Positions 8,216 through 23,199 of a stretch of 64,000 nt of DNA are shown in pieces (within the stretch, counting starts at the first letter, position 1; each line of letters starts with the position of its first letter). The notes beneath the pieces are model-generated. The model was given only the letters and a program-made list of their open reading frames with translations, did no database searches and was not told the origin of the DNA. Origin of the DNA: Streptomyces barkulensis. Its GTDB lineage: Bacteria; Actinomycetota; Actinomycetes; Streptomycetales; Streptomycetaceae. Location of the stretch: contig NZ_PGSG01000006.1 in NCBI RefSeq assembly GCF_002843305.1, positions 124,001 through 188,000 of the forward strand, in the 5' to 3' direction. The translations under genes and the position numbers were made by a program.

Positions 8216-9535
8216 TCAGGCGCGGGCCGCGCTCCGCCGGGCGAGGATCGTCCACAGGCCGAGCCCCAGGATCAGCGCGGTGCCGGCGCCGATCCCGGCC
8301 CAGCCCAGCAGCCGCAGGGTCTCCCCGCTCTCCGCGGCCGACCGGTTCAGGCCCTCGGCCGCGGCCTCGCGGTCGTCCTCGGTGACCCCGAAGCCGGCCT
8401 CCTCGGCGTTCCCGTCGTACTCGGGACCGGCCTCCGGCTCGCCCGCGACCGTGGTGCGCAGCACCACGGGCACCGTGCCGTCGACGGACTCGGCCAGCTT
8501 CCCGTTGGCGTGCACCGCGATGTAGTACCAGCCGGCGAAGCGCGTCTCGCCGAGCTCCGTGCTGCCGTCGAAACGGTTGGCGAAGGCGACGCGCTGTCCG
8601 TCCAGCCGGTACGCGGCGGGCTTGTCTGGCCGGTAGCCCACGCCGTCGGTGCCGATCCGCCCGCGGGCGGTGTTGTAGAAGTCCACCCGGAAGGCGCCGC
8701 TGACGTACGGGGCGCTGTCGCCCCTGGCCTTGGCCGTGCCGAACTCCACCTGGGTGTGGAGCCGCTGGCCCCAGTCGAGCGGCACCTTGTAGAAGCGGGT
8801 CTCGCCGGGCCGCAGCCGGTCGCTCCAGTTGCCCTCGCCCATGCCGGGCGCGTCGTTGAAGCCGGTACCGCCCTCGATGGGCCGGGTCTCCCCCTTCGGC
8901 GCCCCCGACGGGCTCGGCGTCGCGGCGTCGGGCGCGGCCTCGGACGGGCCGCCGGAGGCCGGATCGCGCAGTCCCGGCTCCCGCATGAAGGAGATCTCCA
9001 GCGGCCAGCGGCCGGCGTCGGCGGTCTCGTCGCTGTCCCGCTCCACGGAGAAGTGGTAGACGCCGGGCTCCTGGCAGTAGCCGTCCTTCTTGATCATGCG
9101 CCCGGCGAGGTCGGCGATCGGCCTGGCCGTGTCGTCGGAGCCGAAGCTCACGTCCCCGTCACCGCAGTTCGTGCCGTCCGCCGACTCCAGGGCGACCTCG
9201 ATGCCGTCCATGCTCTTGACCCGGCTGCCGGGCTCGGGCAGGGCGGTCGCGGAGATCCAGACGTTGGACTCGCCGTCCAGCGTGACGCTGTAGTACCTGC
9301 GTTCGCCCGGCCCGATGTCGTCGGTGTAGAAGCCCGGTTCGATGGCCGGCCCGTGGGCGCTGCTCTCCTCGCCCTCGACGCGCTGGGCGCCCGGAGCCGT
9401 CTCGTACGCGGGCGGGTCCTCCTGTCCGGCCGACTGCGCGGCCGCGGCCGCGCCCGGCAGCGCCGCGACCGCGCACAGCGCCGCCGCGGCGGCCAGTGAG
9501 CTCCTCATCGTGCGTCCCGCCCGCCCCTTCACCAT
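8216..9535 (-). CDS. Secreted/membrane-anchored protein, paralogue of the adjacent vWA protein
   Basis: 439 residues: an N-terminal signal peptide (about 10-32, SSLAAAAALCAVAALPGAAAAA), a large extracellular part, and a C-terminal membrane helix (about 410-432) followed by RRSAARA. Start ATG 9535 follows GGAGG and overlaps the previous stop by 7 bases. Two segments, EPGFYTDDIGPGERRYYSV and EGGTGFNDAPGMGEGNW with the following RPGETRFYKV, are clearly repeated in the upstream vWA protein. The two genes therefore arose by tandem duplication, and this one lacks the vWA domain. The function is unknown; an extracellular beta-rich adhesion or wall role is inference. Confidence 0.85.
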   Translation of the reverse strand: MVKGRAGRTMRSSLAAAAALCAVAALPGAAAAAQSAGQEDPPAYETAPGAQRVEGEESSAHGPAIEPGFYTDDIGPGERRYYSVTLDGESNVWISATALPEPGSRVKSMDGIEVALESADGTNCGDGDVSFGSDDTARPIADLAGRMIKKDGYCQEPGVYHFSVERDSDETADAGRWPLEISFMREPGLRDPASGGPSEAAPDAATPSPSGAPKGETRPIEGGTGFNDAPGMGEGNWSDRLRPGETRFYKVPLDWGQRLHTQVEFGTAKARGDSAPYVSGAFRVDFYNTARGRIGTDGVGYRPDKPAAYRLDGQRVAFANRFDGSTELGETRFAGWYYIAVHANGKLAESVDGTVPVVLRTTVAGEPEAGPEYDGNAEEAGFGVTEDDREAAAEGLNRSAAESGETLRLLGWAGIGAGTALILGLGLWTILARRSAARA

Positions 9536-11634
9536 GCGCCACCCTCCGTCTTGCCGCTCTGCGTGCCGTTCGCCGTGCCGTTCGCCGTGCCGTCGGCCGT
9601 TCCGCCGGCGCCGCCGTCCTTCGCCGCCGCCGTACGTGCAGCCGCACGCCCGCGCGAGCGCGTGTACCGCGTGTATACGGCCGCCAGAGCGATCGCCAGC
9701 GCCGTCACCGCTCCGGCCGCCCCGGCGACGGCCGGACCGGACCATCCTGCACCGCCGGGGCCCGAGCCGTCCCGGGCGGCCTCCGTTTCCTTCCGCGCCT
9801 GTCCGCCGTCCCGCTCCCCGTCCCGCTCGTGTACGGCGGGCGCGCCGTGCTCCGGTCCGGTCTTCTCCTCGCCGATCACCGCCACCCGCAGCACGAAGCC
9901 GACGGCCACGTTCTCGGCGAGCTCGGCGGCGTCCGGGTCGAGGCCGACGCCGATGTAGTACTCGCCCGCGCGCCGCACCGGCACCGCACGGGTCGCGCTC
10001 TCCCAGCGGTTGGTCCACGCCACCGGCACCGTGCCGCCCGACACCGCCGCCGGCTCGCCGCGGTAGAGGGCCCCGGTGTCGAACTCGCCGCCGGGGTGGA
10101 CGGGCACCCGGGTGGGGCCGTAGACCTCGGTGCTCACGCGCGTCAGCGTCCCGGCCGGGCCGTCGACGGTCGGCTCGTTGCCGAACTCCACGTCGTAGCG
10201 CAGTTGCTGGCCCCAGCCGACCCGCACCCGGTACCAGCGGGTCTGCGCGGGGATCAGCTCGTCGCGCCACACGCCGGGGCCGAGGCGGCGGGCGTCGTTG
10301 AAGCCGGTGCCGCCCTCGACGTCGCGCGGCGGGTCGGTGGGCAGGGGCGCGTCCTTGCCGCCCGCGCCGTAGTGGGGCTCGGAGTGCGCCGGCACGGTGC
10401 CCTCGGTGAGCGGCTTCTCGGTGGCGAGGAGCAGTTCGAAGGGCCAGCGGCCCCGGTCGGAGTCCGCGTGGGAGCGCCGTTCGACCGTCAGCAGGTAGCG
10501 GCCGGCCCCGTCGCAGGCGCGGCCCCCGTCGGCCGACGGGATCCGGCTGACGGCGGCGGTGATCGGCATGGCTCCGGCGTTCCGGCCGAAGTACCGCCAG
10601 GCGCTGCCGCACCGCGGCCGGTACTTCTCGTCCCGGACCAGGGTGAGCCGGAGGCCGTCCATGGAGGCGACCGGCACCCCGGGCTGGGGCACGGCCGTCA
10701 CGGCGAGGTCGTCGGCGGCCGATTCGGCGGGGCCGCCCAGCTCCGCGGCGTACCAGCGCTTCTCACCGGGGCCGATGGTGTCCGTGTACTGGCCGGGGGC
10801 GATCTCGGGGGCGTCGTCCGCCGTCCGCCCGCCGGTGATCCGCTCTCCCTCCATGCGGTAGCCGTCGGCGGAAAGCCGCGAGGCACGCTGGAGTTGGCGG
10901 GCCAGGGCGTCGGCGTCGGGCGCGTCGTAGTAGGAGCCGTGGCCGGCCCGGGCGATGCACTCGAGCTGCTCGCGGGCCTTCCCGTCCACCTGGAAGCCGA
11001 TGGCGTCGATCCGCAGGGTCCCCGAGGGCTCCGGGGACTTCTGGGGCTTCTGGGACTCCGGGGACTTCTGGGACTCCGGGGATGGCCCCTGCCCGCCGAG
11101 TTCGGCGGCGACCTCGCACGGGTCGGGGGTGCCGCAGGTGTCCTCCCCGTCGGAGACCAGCAGGATCGTACGGCGGTCCAGGGAACCTCCGGAAGCTTCG
11201 GGCAGGTCCTCGGCCGCTCTGCGCAGTGCCAGGCCGATGGGGGTGTCCCCCCTGGGCTCCACCTCGGCGACGGCGCGTTTGAGCGCGGCGCGGTCCAGTG
11301 GCTCGACCGGCCGCACCAGGCGGGTGTCGGTGCATCCCTCCTCCCGGTCGGCGCCGTAGACCCGCAGACCGGTGGGATGGCCGTCGGGGAGCGCGTCGAC
11401 GACCGTGCCCACGGCGCGGCGGGCGGACTCGATACGGGTGCTGCCCGAGCCGTCGTCCTCGGCCATCGAGCCGGAGGAGTCCAGCACCATCACCAGTGAG
11501 GCGTTGCCTTCCGCAACCGTTCGCGACGATGCGGGGGCCTCCCGGGGGGACGCCGCGGCAAGCGGTGCCGCGATCAGGGCCAGGAGTGTCCCGCCGCTCA
11601 GCGCCACGGCCATACGGCGATGGAGTCGTGCCAT
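9529..11634 (-). CDS. vWA-domain secreted membrane protein
   Basis: 701 residues: signal peptide (about 8-28), vWA domain (about 45-240) with an intact MIDAS start DSSGSM at about 51-56 and a later DTPIG threonine, then two beta-type modules shared with the downstream paralogue (GQYTDTIGPGEKRWY; EGGTGFNDARRLGPGVW), and a C-terminal membrane helix at about 625-650. A loop inside the vWA domain carries a Ser-Pro-Glu-Ser-Gln-Lys repeat (DNA 11025-11090, about 15-18 bp units). The tail is TANGTANGT-rich. Start ATG 11634 follows GGGGGG. vWA domains bind metal-dependent ligands; the ligand here is unknown. Confidence 0.88.
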   Translation of the reverse strand: MARLHRRMAVALSGGTLLALIAAPLAAASPREAPASSRTVAEGNASLVMVLDSSGSMAEDDGSGSTRIESARRAVGTVVDALPDGHPTGLRVYGADREEGCTDTRLVRPVEPLDRAALKRAVAEVEPRGDTPIGLALRRAAEDLPEASGGSLDRRTILLVSDGEDTCGTPDPCEVAAELGGQGPSPESQKSPESQKPQKSPEPSGTLRIDAIGFQVDGKAREQLECIARAGHGSYYDAPDADALARQLQRASRLSADGYRMEGERITGGRTADDAPEIAPGQYTDTIGPGEKRWYAAELGGPAESAADDLAVTAVPQPGVPVASMDGLRLTLVRDEKYRPRCGSAWRYFGRNAGAMPITAAVSRIPSADGGRACDGAGRYLLTVERRSHADSDRGRWPFELLLATEKPLTEGTVPAHSEPHYGAGGKDAPLPTDPPRDVEGGTGFNDARRLGPGVWRDELIPAQTRWYRVRVGWGQQLRYDVEFGNEPTVDGPAGTLTRVSTEVYGPTRVPVHPGGEFDTGALYRGEPAAVSGGTVPVAWTNRWESATRAVPVRRAGEYYIGVGLDPDAAELAENVAVGFVLRVAVIGEEKTGPEHGAPAVHERDGERDGGQARKETEAARDGSGPGGAGWSGPAVAGAAGAVTALAIALAAVYTRYTRSRGRAAARTAAAKDGGAGGTADGTANGTANGTQSGKTEGGAW

Positions 11635-11776
11635 GTGCCTTGCCCCCCTCGGGCGTGCCTCTCCGGTGACTTTGCGGAAGCATCGTATGTATTTGCTAAC
11701 GCGCATATCAAGGCGGCCGCGTCACGGTCCCGCAACATGCGCGCCCGTACCGGCCCGGCCCGGATGCGCGAAGACG

Positions 11777-11811
11777 GCGAAGCCCCGGCCGGAGACCGGC
11801 CGGGGCTTCGC
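11777..11811 (-). terminator. Terminator after the DLW-39 gene
   Basis: Perfect inverted repeat with 16-base arms (GCGAAGCCCCGGCCGG, 11777-11792, and its complement 11796-11811) and a 3-base loop, 18 bases beyond the stop of the minus-strand DLW-39 gene. Confidence 0.8.
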
Positions 11812-11829
11812 GCGAAGTACTGGTTGCTC

Positions 11830-11964
11830 TCAGACGCCCGAACCTGCGGGCACGGAGTCGGTCGCCTCCGTCCACAGATCCTGCTCGGCGCGGTCCGCCT
11901 GGATCTGGCGGTACACGAGGAGCCCGCCGACGGCGGCCAGTGCGATCAGGAGAAGCTTCTTCAC
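11830..11964 (-). CDS. DLW-39 family small protein
   Basis: A 44-residue protein that short-ORF filters would miss. It has a Lys-Lys start (KKLLLIALAAVGGLLVYRQ), one hydrophobic helix, and the family signature AEQDLWTEATD. Start GTG 11964 has GAGGT seven bases upstream, and the stop is followed by a strong hairpin, so it is a complete gene. Members are found next to gyrA/tRNA genes in many actinobacteria. The function is unknown. One hydrophobic helix suggests a membrane protein with a short acidic tail. Confidence 0.88.
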   Translation of the reverse strand: MKKLLLIALAAVGGLLVYRQIQADRAEQDLWTEATDSVPAGSGV

Positions 11965-12094
11965 CGCGCTACCTCGTCCTCTTCTAGACGTTGGGACCTA
12001 CTGGCGCCCGATGATACCCAAGCGGGCATCCCGGCAGAGTGACCGACCCGGGCGGGCGGCACCCGCCCTCCCGTGCGTCGGAGGGCCTTCAACG

Positions 12095-12134
12095 CCGAAC
12101 GCCCGGCCCCTCCGGAGAGGGTCCGGGCGTTCGG
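12095..12134 (-). terminator. Terminator after tRNA-Ile
   Basis: Hairpin with 12-base perfect outer arms (CCGAACGCCCGG, 12095-12106, and complement 12123-12134) and an inner CCCTC/GAGGG stem, 10 bases beyond the 3' end of the minus-strand tRNA-Ile. Confidence 0.8.
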
Positions 12135-12143
12135 TCCGCCGTG

Positions 12144-12217
12144 TGGGGCTAACAGGACTTGAACCTGTGGCCTCTTCCTTATCAGGGAAGCGCTCTAACC
12201 GTCTGAGCTATAGCCCC
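12144..12217 (-). tRNA. tRNA-Ile (anticodon GAT)
   Basis: A 74-nt cloverleaf with acceptor GGGGCTA/TAGCCCC and discriminator A. The anticodon GAT lies in CCCTGATAAG and the T-loop is GTTCAAGTC. It stands alone, not in an rRNA operon. CCA is not encoded. It lies about 90 bases downstream of the DUF3566 stop. Confidence 0.97.
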
Positions 12218-12310
12218 GCGCTGCACCGAAAGATTAGCGCACTTCAGCCGCGTGCCAAAATCGCGTCGGTCCGCGGCCGCTCCGGTGCGGCGCCCGGGAG
12301 GCTCCCGGGG

Positions 12311-12988
12311 TCACTCGTCCTCCGCGAGGGTCACCTCGACACCGCCGACGAGGCCGGCCGACATGTTGTAGATGAACGCCCCCAGCGTGGCCAGGGCCGT
12401 CATCAGCACCACGTCGATCACCGCCACCACCGAGGTGAAGGTCAGCACCCGGGGCAGGGAGAGGAAGCCCTGGAGGTCGAAGCCCCCGCCGCTGTCCGAG
12501 GAGGTCGCCTCGCTGACGGTCCCGCCGACCGCGGCGAACACCCCCATGGCGTCCATCACCATCCACAGCACGGCCACCGCGATGACGGTGCAGATGCCCA
12601 GGGCTATCGACAGCAGGAAGCCGACCTTCATCACCGACCACGGGTCGACCTTGGCCACCCGCAGCCGCGCCTTGCGCGTCCTGGGGACCGTACGGGCGCC
12701 GGTGCGCGGGCGGCGCATGACGTCCTGCCGGAGGTCGCCCCGCTCGCCCTGGGCGGCGGCCCGCGGCGGCGGGGTGGCGCCCGGCGGAGGCGGATAGGCC
12801 TGCGGCGGCTGGTGCGGCTGCGGCGCGCCCGCGTGCTGCTGGGCATGCGGCTGCGGTTGCGGGTGGGCACTGGTCACGGTTGTTCCCCCACGGTGGGATT
12901 CGCCCTGTCGTCGAGCGTCGTCAGCGGCCGGTCCACGGGCGCCGCCGTCATCGTCGCCGCCCCTGGCGGCGCCCGCGGTTCCACTCAC
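12311..12988 (-). CDS. DUF3566 transmembrane protein
   Basis: About 225 residues. A disordered N-terminal half rich in Pro, Gln and His (HPQPQPHAQQHAG) is followed by a conserved membrane domain with two helices (about 127-150 and 185-212) joined by a Ser/Gly-rich loop. I start it at GTG 12988, seven bases after the gyrA stop, with GAGGAG inside the gyrA end as ribosome site. DUF3566 proteins follow gyrA in most actinobacteria. The function is unknown; coupling to gyrA suggests coordinated expression. Confidence 0.88.
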   Translation of the reverse strand: MSGTAGAARGGDDDGGARGPAADDARRQGESHRGGTTVTSAHPQPQPHAQQHAGAPQPHQPPQAYPPPPGATPPPRAAAQGERGDLRQDVMRRPRTGARTVPRTRKARLRVAKVDPWSVMKVGFLLSIALGICTVIAVAVLWMVMDAMGVFAAVGGTVSEATSSDSGGGFDLQGFLSLPRVLTFTSVVAVIDVVLMTALATLGAFIYNMSAGLVGGVEVTLAEDE

Positions 12989-12995
12989 GTTCTGT

Positions 12996-15650
<2,655 letters not shown>

Positions 15651-15688
15651 TACTGGTCAATCCCTTCGTTGAGCGGCGTACGGCCGAC

Positions 15689-18859
<3,171 letters not shown>

Positions 18860-18863
<4 letters not shown>

Positions 18864-19981
18864 AGCCGGGTCACCTCCCCGCCGCCGACCGCGTACCGCG
18901 CCCCCGCCAGCAGTTCGGGGACGTCCTCCTCCACGGCCGCCGTCACCAGCACCTGCTCTCCGTGCGCCACCAGCTCCGCCAGCCGCTCCCGCCGCCTGGC
19001 GTCCAGCTCGGCGAAGACGTCGTCGAGCACGAGGACCGGCTCGTTGCCCTCGCCGCGCAGCAGGTCGTACGAGGCCAGCCGCAGCGCCAGGGCGTACGAC
19101 CACGACTCCCCGTGGCTCGCGTACCCCTTGGCCGGCAACTCCCCCAGCCTCAGCACGAGATCGTCACGGTGCGGGCCCACCAGCGTCACACCGCGCTCGA
19201 TCTCCCGGCGGCGCTCCTCGGACAACGCGGCCAGCAGCCCCTCGTACAGCTCCTCGCGCGTGCCGCCCTCCACCGGCGAGCGGTACTCCAGCACCACCGG
19301 GCCGCCGCCCGGGGCCAGCCGCTCGTACGCCTTGTCCGCCAGCGGCCCCAGCGCCGCCACCAGCGACATCCGGTGCGCCAGCAACTCCGCCCCGGCGCGG
19401 GCCAGATGCTGGTCCCACACATCCAGGGTGGACAGCGCACCGCCGCCGGACCCGCCACCGTGCCGGCGCGCCATCGCCGCCGTCTTCAGCAGGGTGTTGC
19501 GCTGTCTGAGCACCCGGTCGTAGTCCGACCGCACCCCCGCCATCCGCGGCGAGCGCGCCGTCACCAGCTCGTCCAGGAAGCGGCGGCGCTCCCCGGGATC
19601 GCCCTTCACCAGCGCCAGGTCCTCCGGGGCGAACAGCACCGTGCGCACGATGCCCAGCACATCCCTCGGCCTGACCTGCGAGGAGCGGTTGATCCGCGCC
19701 CGGTTGGCCCGCCCCGGGTTCAGCTCCAGCTCCACCAACTGCTGCCGCTCCCCCTGCCGCACCACCGCCCGCACCACCGCGCGGTCGGCGCCCTGCCGCA
19801 CCAGCGGCGCGTCGGAGGAGACCCGGTGGCTGCCCAGCGTCGCGAGATAGCCGACCGCCTCGACGAGATTGGTCTTTCCCTGGCCGTTCGGACCGACGAA
19901 AGCGGTGACGCCCGGATCGAGCGGAACCTCGATCCGGGCGTAGGACCGGAAGTCGGCCAGCGACAGATGCGTGACGTGCAT
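18860..19981 (-). CDS. recF: DNA replication/repair protein RecF
   Basis: 373 residues, normal size. Walker A is GPNGQGKT at 30-37, the signature motif region is [14 protein letters not shown], and Walker B plus D-loop is [12 protein letters not shown]. RecF is an SMC-like ATPase that loads RecA on gapped DNA with RecO and RecR. Start ATG 19981 overlaps nothing; the gnd stop lies 21 bases upstream. The unit dnaN-gnd-recF-DUF721 reads in one direction. Confidence 0.97.
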
Positions 19982-20001
19982 CGGATCCGCTTCGGGGCCG
20001 G

Positions 20002-20937
20002 TCAGCCGCCGACGGGCGGGGAGACGTCCGCGCCCGGCGCGTCGGCGCCCTTCTCGCCACCGGCCGCGGCGGTCACCGCGTGGCCGCCGAACTGGTTGCG
20101 CAGCGCGGCGATCATCTTCATCTGCGGGGAGTCGTCCTGGCGCGAGGAGAAGCGGGCGAACAGCGACGCGGTGATCGCCGGCAGCGGCACGGCGTGGTCG
20201 ATCGCCGCCTCCACCGTCCACCGGCCCTCGCCGGAGTCGGCCGCGTAGCCGCGCAGCGCTCCCAGGTGCTCGTCGTCGTCCAGCGCGCGGACGGCCAGGT
20301 CCAGCAGCCAGGAGCGGATGACGGTGCCCTCCTGCCAGGAACGGAAGACCTCGCGGACGTCGGTGACGGCCTCGGCCGCCTCCAGCAGCTCCCAGCCCTC
20401 GGCGAAGGCCTGCATCATCGCGTACTCGATGCCGTTGTGGACCATCTTCGCGAAGTGGCCGGCGCCCACCCTGCCGGCGTGCACGGAGCCGAACTCGCCC
20501 TCCGGCTTGAGCGCGTCGAAGACCGGCTGCACCTTCGCGACGTTCTCCGCGTCACCGCCGTACATCAGCGCGTAGCCGTTCTCCAGACCCCACACACCAC
20601 CGGAGACGCCGCAGTCCACGAAGCCGATGCCCTTGGCCGCCAGCTCCTCGGCGTGCCGCTCGTCCTCCGTCCAGCGGGAGTTCCCGCCGTCCACGACCAC
20701 GTCGCCGGGGGAGAGCAGCTCCCCCAGCGCGTCGACCGTCGACTGCGTCGGGCCGCCGGCCGGGACCATGACCCACACCACCCGCGGAGCCTCCAGCGAG
20801 TCCACGAGCTCCTCGAGGCTGTGGACGTCGGCGAGGTCCGGGTTGCGGTCGAATCCGACGACGGTGTGGCCTGCGCGGCGGATGCGCTCGCGCATGTTGC
20901 CGCCCATCTTGCCGAGACCGACGAGACCGAGCTCCAT
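20002..20937 (-). CDS. gnd: 6-phosphogluconate dehydrogenase, short (GndA/YqeC-like) form
   Basis: 311 residues, shorter than the about 470-residue classical enzyme. The Rossmann motif is [12 protein letters not shown], the substrate signature is [15 protein letters not shown] with [15 protein letters not shown], and the catalytic Lys is in [12 protein letters not shown]. It oxidatively decarboxylates 6-phosphogluconate to ribulose 5-phosphate in the pentose phosphate pathway. Placement between dnaN and recF is a typical Streptomyces feature. The C-terminal tail (Gly/Ala/Asp-rich) is not conserved. Confidence 0.94.
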   Translation of the reverse strand: MELGLVGLGKMGGNMRERIRRAGHTVVGFDRNPDLADVHSLEELVDSLEAPRVVWVMVPAGGPTQSTVDALGELLSPGDVVVDGGNSRWTEDERHAEELAAKGIGFVDCGVSGGVWGLENGYALMYGGDAENVAKVQPVFDALKPEGEFGSVHAGRVGAGHFAKMVHNGIEYAMMQAFAEGWELLEAAEAVTDVREVFRSWQEGTVIRSWLLDLAVRALDDDEHLGALRGYAADSGEGRWTVEAAIDHAVPLPAITASLFARFSSRQDDSPQMKMIAALRNQFGGHAVTAAAGGEKGADAPGADVSPPVGG

Positions 20938-21195
20938 CAGGGGGCCTTTCTTCGGTGTCCTGGTGTTGCGTACCCGGGTACGAGCCTACGACGCAGGGGG
21001 CGGCGCACAGCTGCGGGCACACTCCGCTCGTATGGGCGCGGGCCGGGCCGGATAACAGCTCCGGCGGCCCCGGCCTCAGGGCCCCGGCCCGACAGCCGCT
21101 GCCCGGCAGCCCGGCAGCCGCACCGGCCTACCGCGCCCGTGCGAGGGACGCCCCTCGCGCACCCGGCCGAGCGCCCCGGCCACCCGCCACCGGCC

Positions 21196-22326
21196 TCAGC
21201 CCGACAGCCGCACCGGCATGATCAGGTACTTGTAGGCCTCGTCCGCCTCCGCGTCCACCGCCGGCCTGCCGCTCAGCAGCGCGGGCTTGGTCGAGGTGGT
21301 GAAGGAGAGCTGGGCGACCGGGGCGTCGATGGCGCTCAGGCCCTCCAGGAGGAAGCCCGGGTTGAAGGCGATCGAGATGTCGTCGCCCTCCAGCTGCGCG
21401 TCCACACGCTCCACAGCCTGTGCGTCGTCGCTGGACCCCGCCTCCAGGATCAGAACGCCCTGCTCGAAGGTGAGCCGCACCGGGGTGTTCCGCTCGGCCA
21501 CCAGGGACACACGCTTGACCGCCTCCACGAAGGGGGCCGTCTCGATCACCGCGACCGAGTTGAACTCCGTCGGGAAGAGCGTGCGGTACTTCGGCAGGTC
21601 GCCCTCGAGCAGCCGCGTCGTGGTCCGCCGCCCGTTGCCCTCGAAACCGATCAGGCCCTCGCCCGCGCCGGAGCCCGACAGGGCCAGCGTCACGTTGTCG
21701 CCGCCGCTGAGGGACTTCGCCGTGTCCAGCAGGGTCTTGGCCGGGACCAGGGCCACCGCGGAGGCGTCCGGCGTCTCCGGCTTCCACAGGAACTCGCGGA
21801 CCGCGAAGCGGTAGCGGTCGGTGGACGCCAGGGTGACCGTGTCGCCCTCGATCTCGATCCGTACGCCGGTGAGCACCGGCAGGGTGTCGTCGCGTCCGGC
21901 CGCGATGGCGACCTGGGCCGCGGCCGCGGCGAAGACCTCGCCGGGGACCGTGCCGGTCGCGCTCGGCATCTGGGGAAGCGCCGGGTACTCCTCCACAGGC
22001 AGTGTGTGGAGTGTGAACCGGGAGGATCCGCAGACGACGCTCACCCGTACACCGTCTGTGGAGATCTCCACCGGGCGGTTGGGGAGGGCTCGCGAGATGT
22101 CGGCCAGCAGGCGGCCGGAGACGAGGACGGTCCCGTCCTCCTCCACATCGGCCTCCACCGAGACCCGCGCGGAGACCTCGTAGTCGAAACCGGACAGGCT
22201 CAGCGAGCCCTCCTCGGCCTTCAGCAGCAGCCCCGCGAGGACCGGCACCGGGGGCCGGGCCGGCAGGCTGCGGGCCGCCCAGGCCACCGCCTCCGCGAGG
22301 ACGTCGCGCTCCACCCGGATCTTCAC
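21196..22326 (-). CDS. dnaN: DNA polymerase III beta subunit (sliding clamp)
   Basis: 376 residues with three clamp folds and the C-terminal MPVRLSG that closes the ring. Residues near YKYLIMPVRL form the hydrophobic pocket for clamp-binding motifs. It tethers polymerase, DnaE and repair factors to DNA. Start GTG 22326 has GGAGG nine bases upstream. Its promoter must lie at the oriC edge, since oriC separates it from dnaA. Confidence 0.97.
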   Translation of the reverse strand: MKIRVERDVLAEAVAWAARSLPARPPVPVLAGLLLKAEEGSLSLSGFDYEVSARVSVEADVEEDGTVLVSGRLLADISRALPNRPVEISTDGVRVSVVCGSSRFTLHTLPVEEYPALPQMPSATGTVPGEVFAAAAAQVAIAAGRDDTLPVLTGVRIEIEGDTVTLASTDRYRFAVREFLWKPETPDASAVALVPAKTLLDTAKSLSGGDNVTLALSGSGAGEGLIGFEGNGRRTTTRLLEGDLPKYRTLFPTEFNSVAVIETAPFVEAVKRVSLVAERNTPVRLTFEQGVLILEAGSSDDAQAVERVDAQLEGDDISIAFNPGFLLEGLSAIDAPVAQLSFTTSTKPALLSGRPAVDAEADEAYKYLIMPVRLSG

Positions 22327-23199
22327 TTAAGCCGCCTCCCGCTGTTGCTGGCTGCTCGCCTTGCTGGTCTTCGTCGTCGGCTTGTCGCCGGGGACCAGTC
22401 TGACGCACCCGGCTGACAGTCGGGGCGGGTCGGGGTCAAGTCGCGGGGAGGGACGCGGAGCGCGGTCGGGCCGAGTTGTGCACAGGGCCCGTTTCCGATC
22501 GAAGTCCGCCCTTTATCTCCGTGGTCGTAGTAGTAGGGCCTGTGGAAACCGGGGATAACTCGATCCGCGCAGGTCAGACCGGAAGTTTTGTCCACCGGCC
22601 CTGTGGGTGGGGACGTGGACGAACAGGGGGTCCCTGTGGATGCCGGAAAGTTCTGCACATCCCGTGCACAGCGATCCGGGACTTCTCCCCAGGGCCGCCC
22701 ACAGTTTTACCCACCTTCTCAACAGCCCAACCCAGCCCCTCGGTGTGACGCCTTTCACACGGAGGGGTGACATCGCGCGCCATGTTGTCGAACAGTGGAC
22801 AGCCCTGTGGAGAAGCTGGTGAAAGCTGTGCACAACACGGCCGGGGCTGTGGGCGGGCGGTGGACAATCCGATCTGCCGCTTGTGGGCGCAACCTGGATC
22901 CACAGCCTGTGGATAACTTCTGACCACAGATCCCCAGGCACCTGACCAGGCCCATTCGATCATTGAGCGGTGTGCCTGTGGACGCTATCTGGACAACCCG
23001 ATGGTCCCCAGAGTGTGGACGGAAGAAAGTCGGTGAATCTGTGGATCACTCTTCTTCCCGCCTGTGGATTCGAACAGCGAGAAGCCCCCGGGAGGGGTCT
23101 CCTCGGGGGCTTCGGCGGACAGAGGGGCCGTGGCAGCCGGTGCGGCGTGGGCGGCCGGCGTGATCCGCGCGGCCGCCCACGGCGGCGGGCGCAGCGGCG
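22327..23199. other. oriC: Chromosomal replication origin oriC
   Basis: The dnaN-dnaA spacer holds about twenty DnaA-box-like 9-mers in both orientations. Examples: 22476-22484 TTGTGCACA, 22588-22596 TTGTCCACC, 22635-22643, 22806-22814 TGTGGAGAA, 22827-22835 TGTGCACAA, 22859-22867 GGTGGACAA, 22908-22916 TGTGGATAA (the only perfect box of either canonical type), 22977-22985, 22988-22996, 23014-23022 and 23040-23048. This matches the known multi-box Streptomyces origin, where DnaA opens DNA and loads DnaB. There is no obvious AT-rich 13-mer array; the least GC-rich part is near 22500-22600. Confidence 0.95.
23081..23113 (-). terminator. Terminator after dnaA
   Basis: Inverted repeat GAAGCCCCCG (23081-23090) and complement CGGGGGCTTC (23104-23113) with inner GAG/CTC pairing. 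It lies 87 bases past the dnaA stop on the minus strand, shielding oriC from dnaA read-through. Confidence 0.75.

Noticed and set aside
9536..10612. Extension of the vWA paralogue to 10612 giving 798 residues
   Set aside because: It runs through the vWA gene in another frame; signal peptide and GGAGG place the start at 9535.
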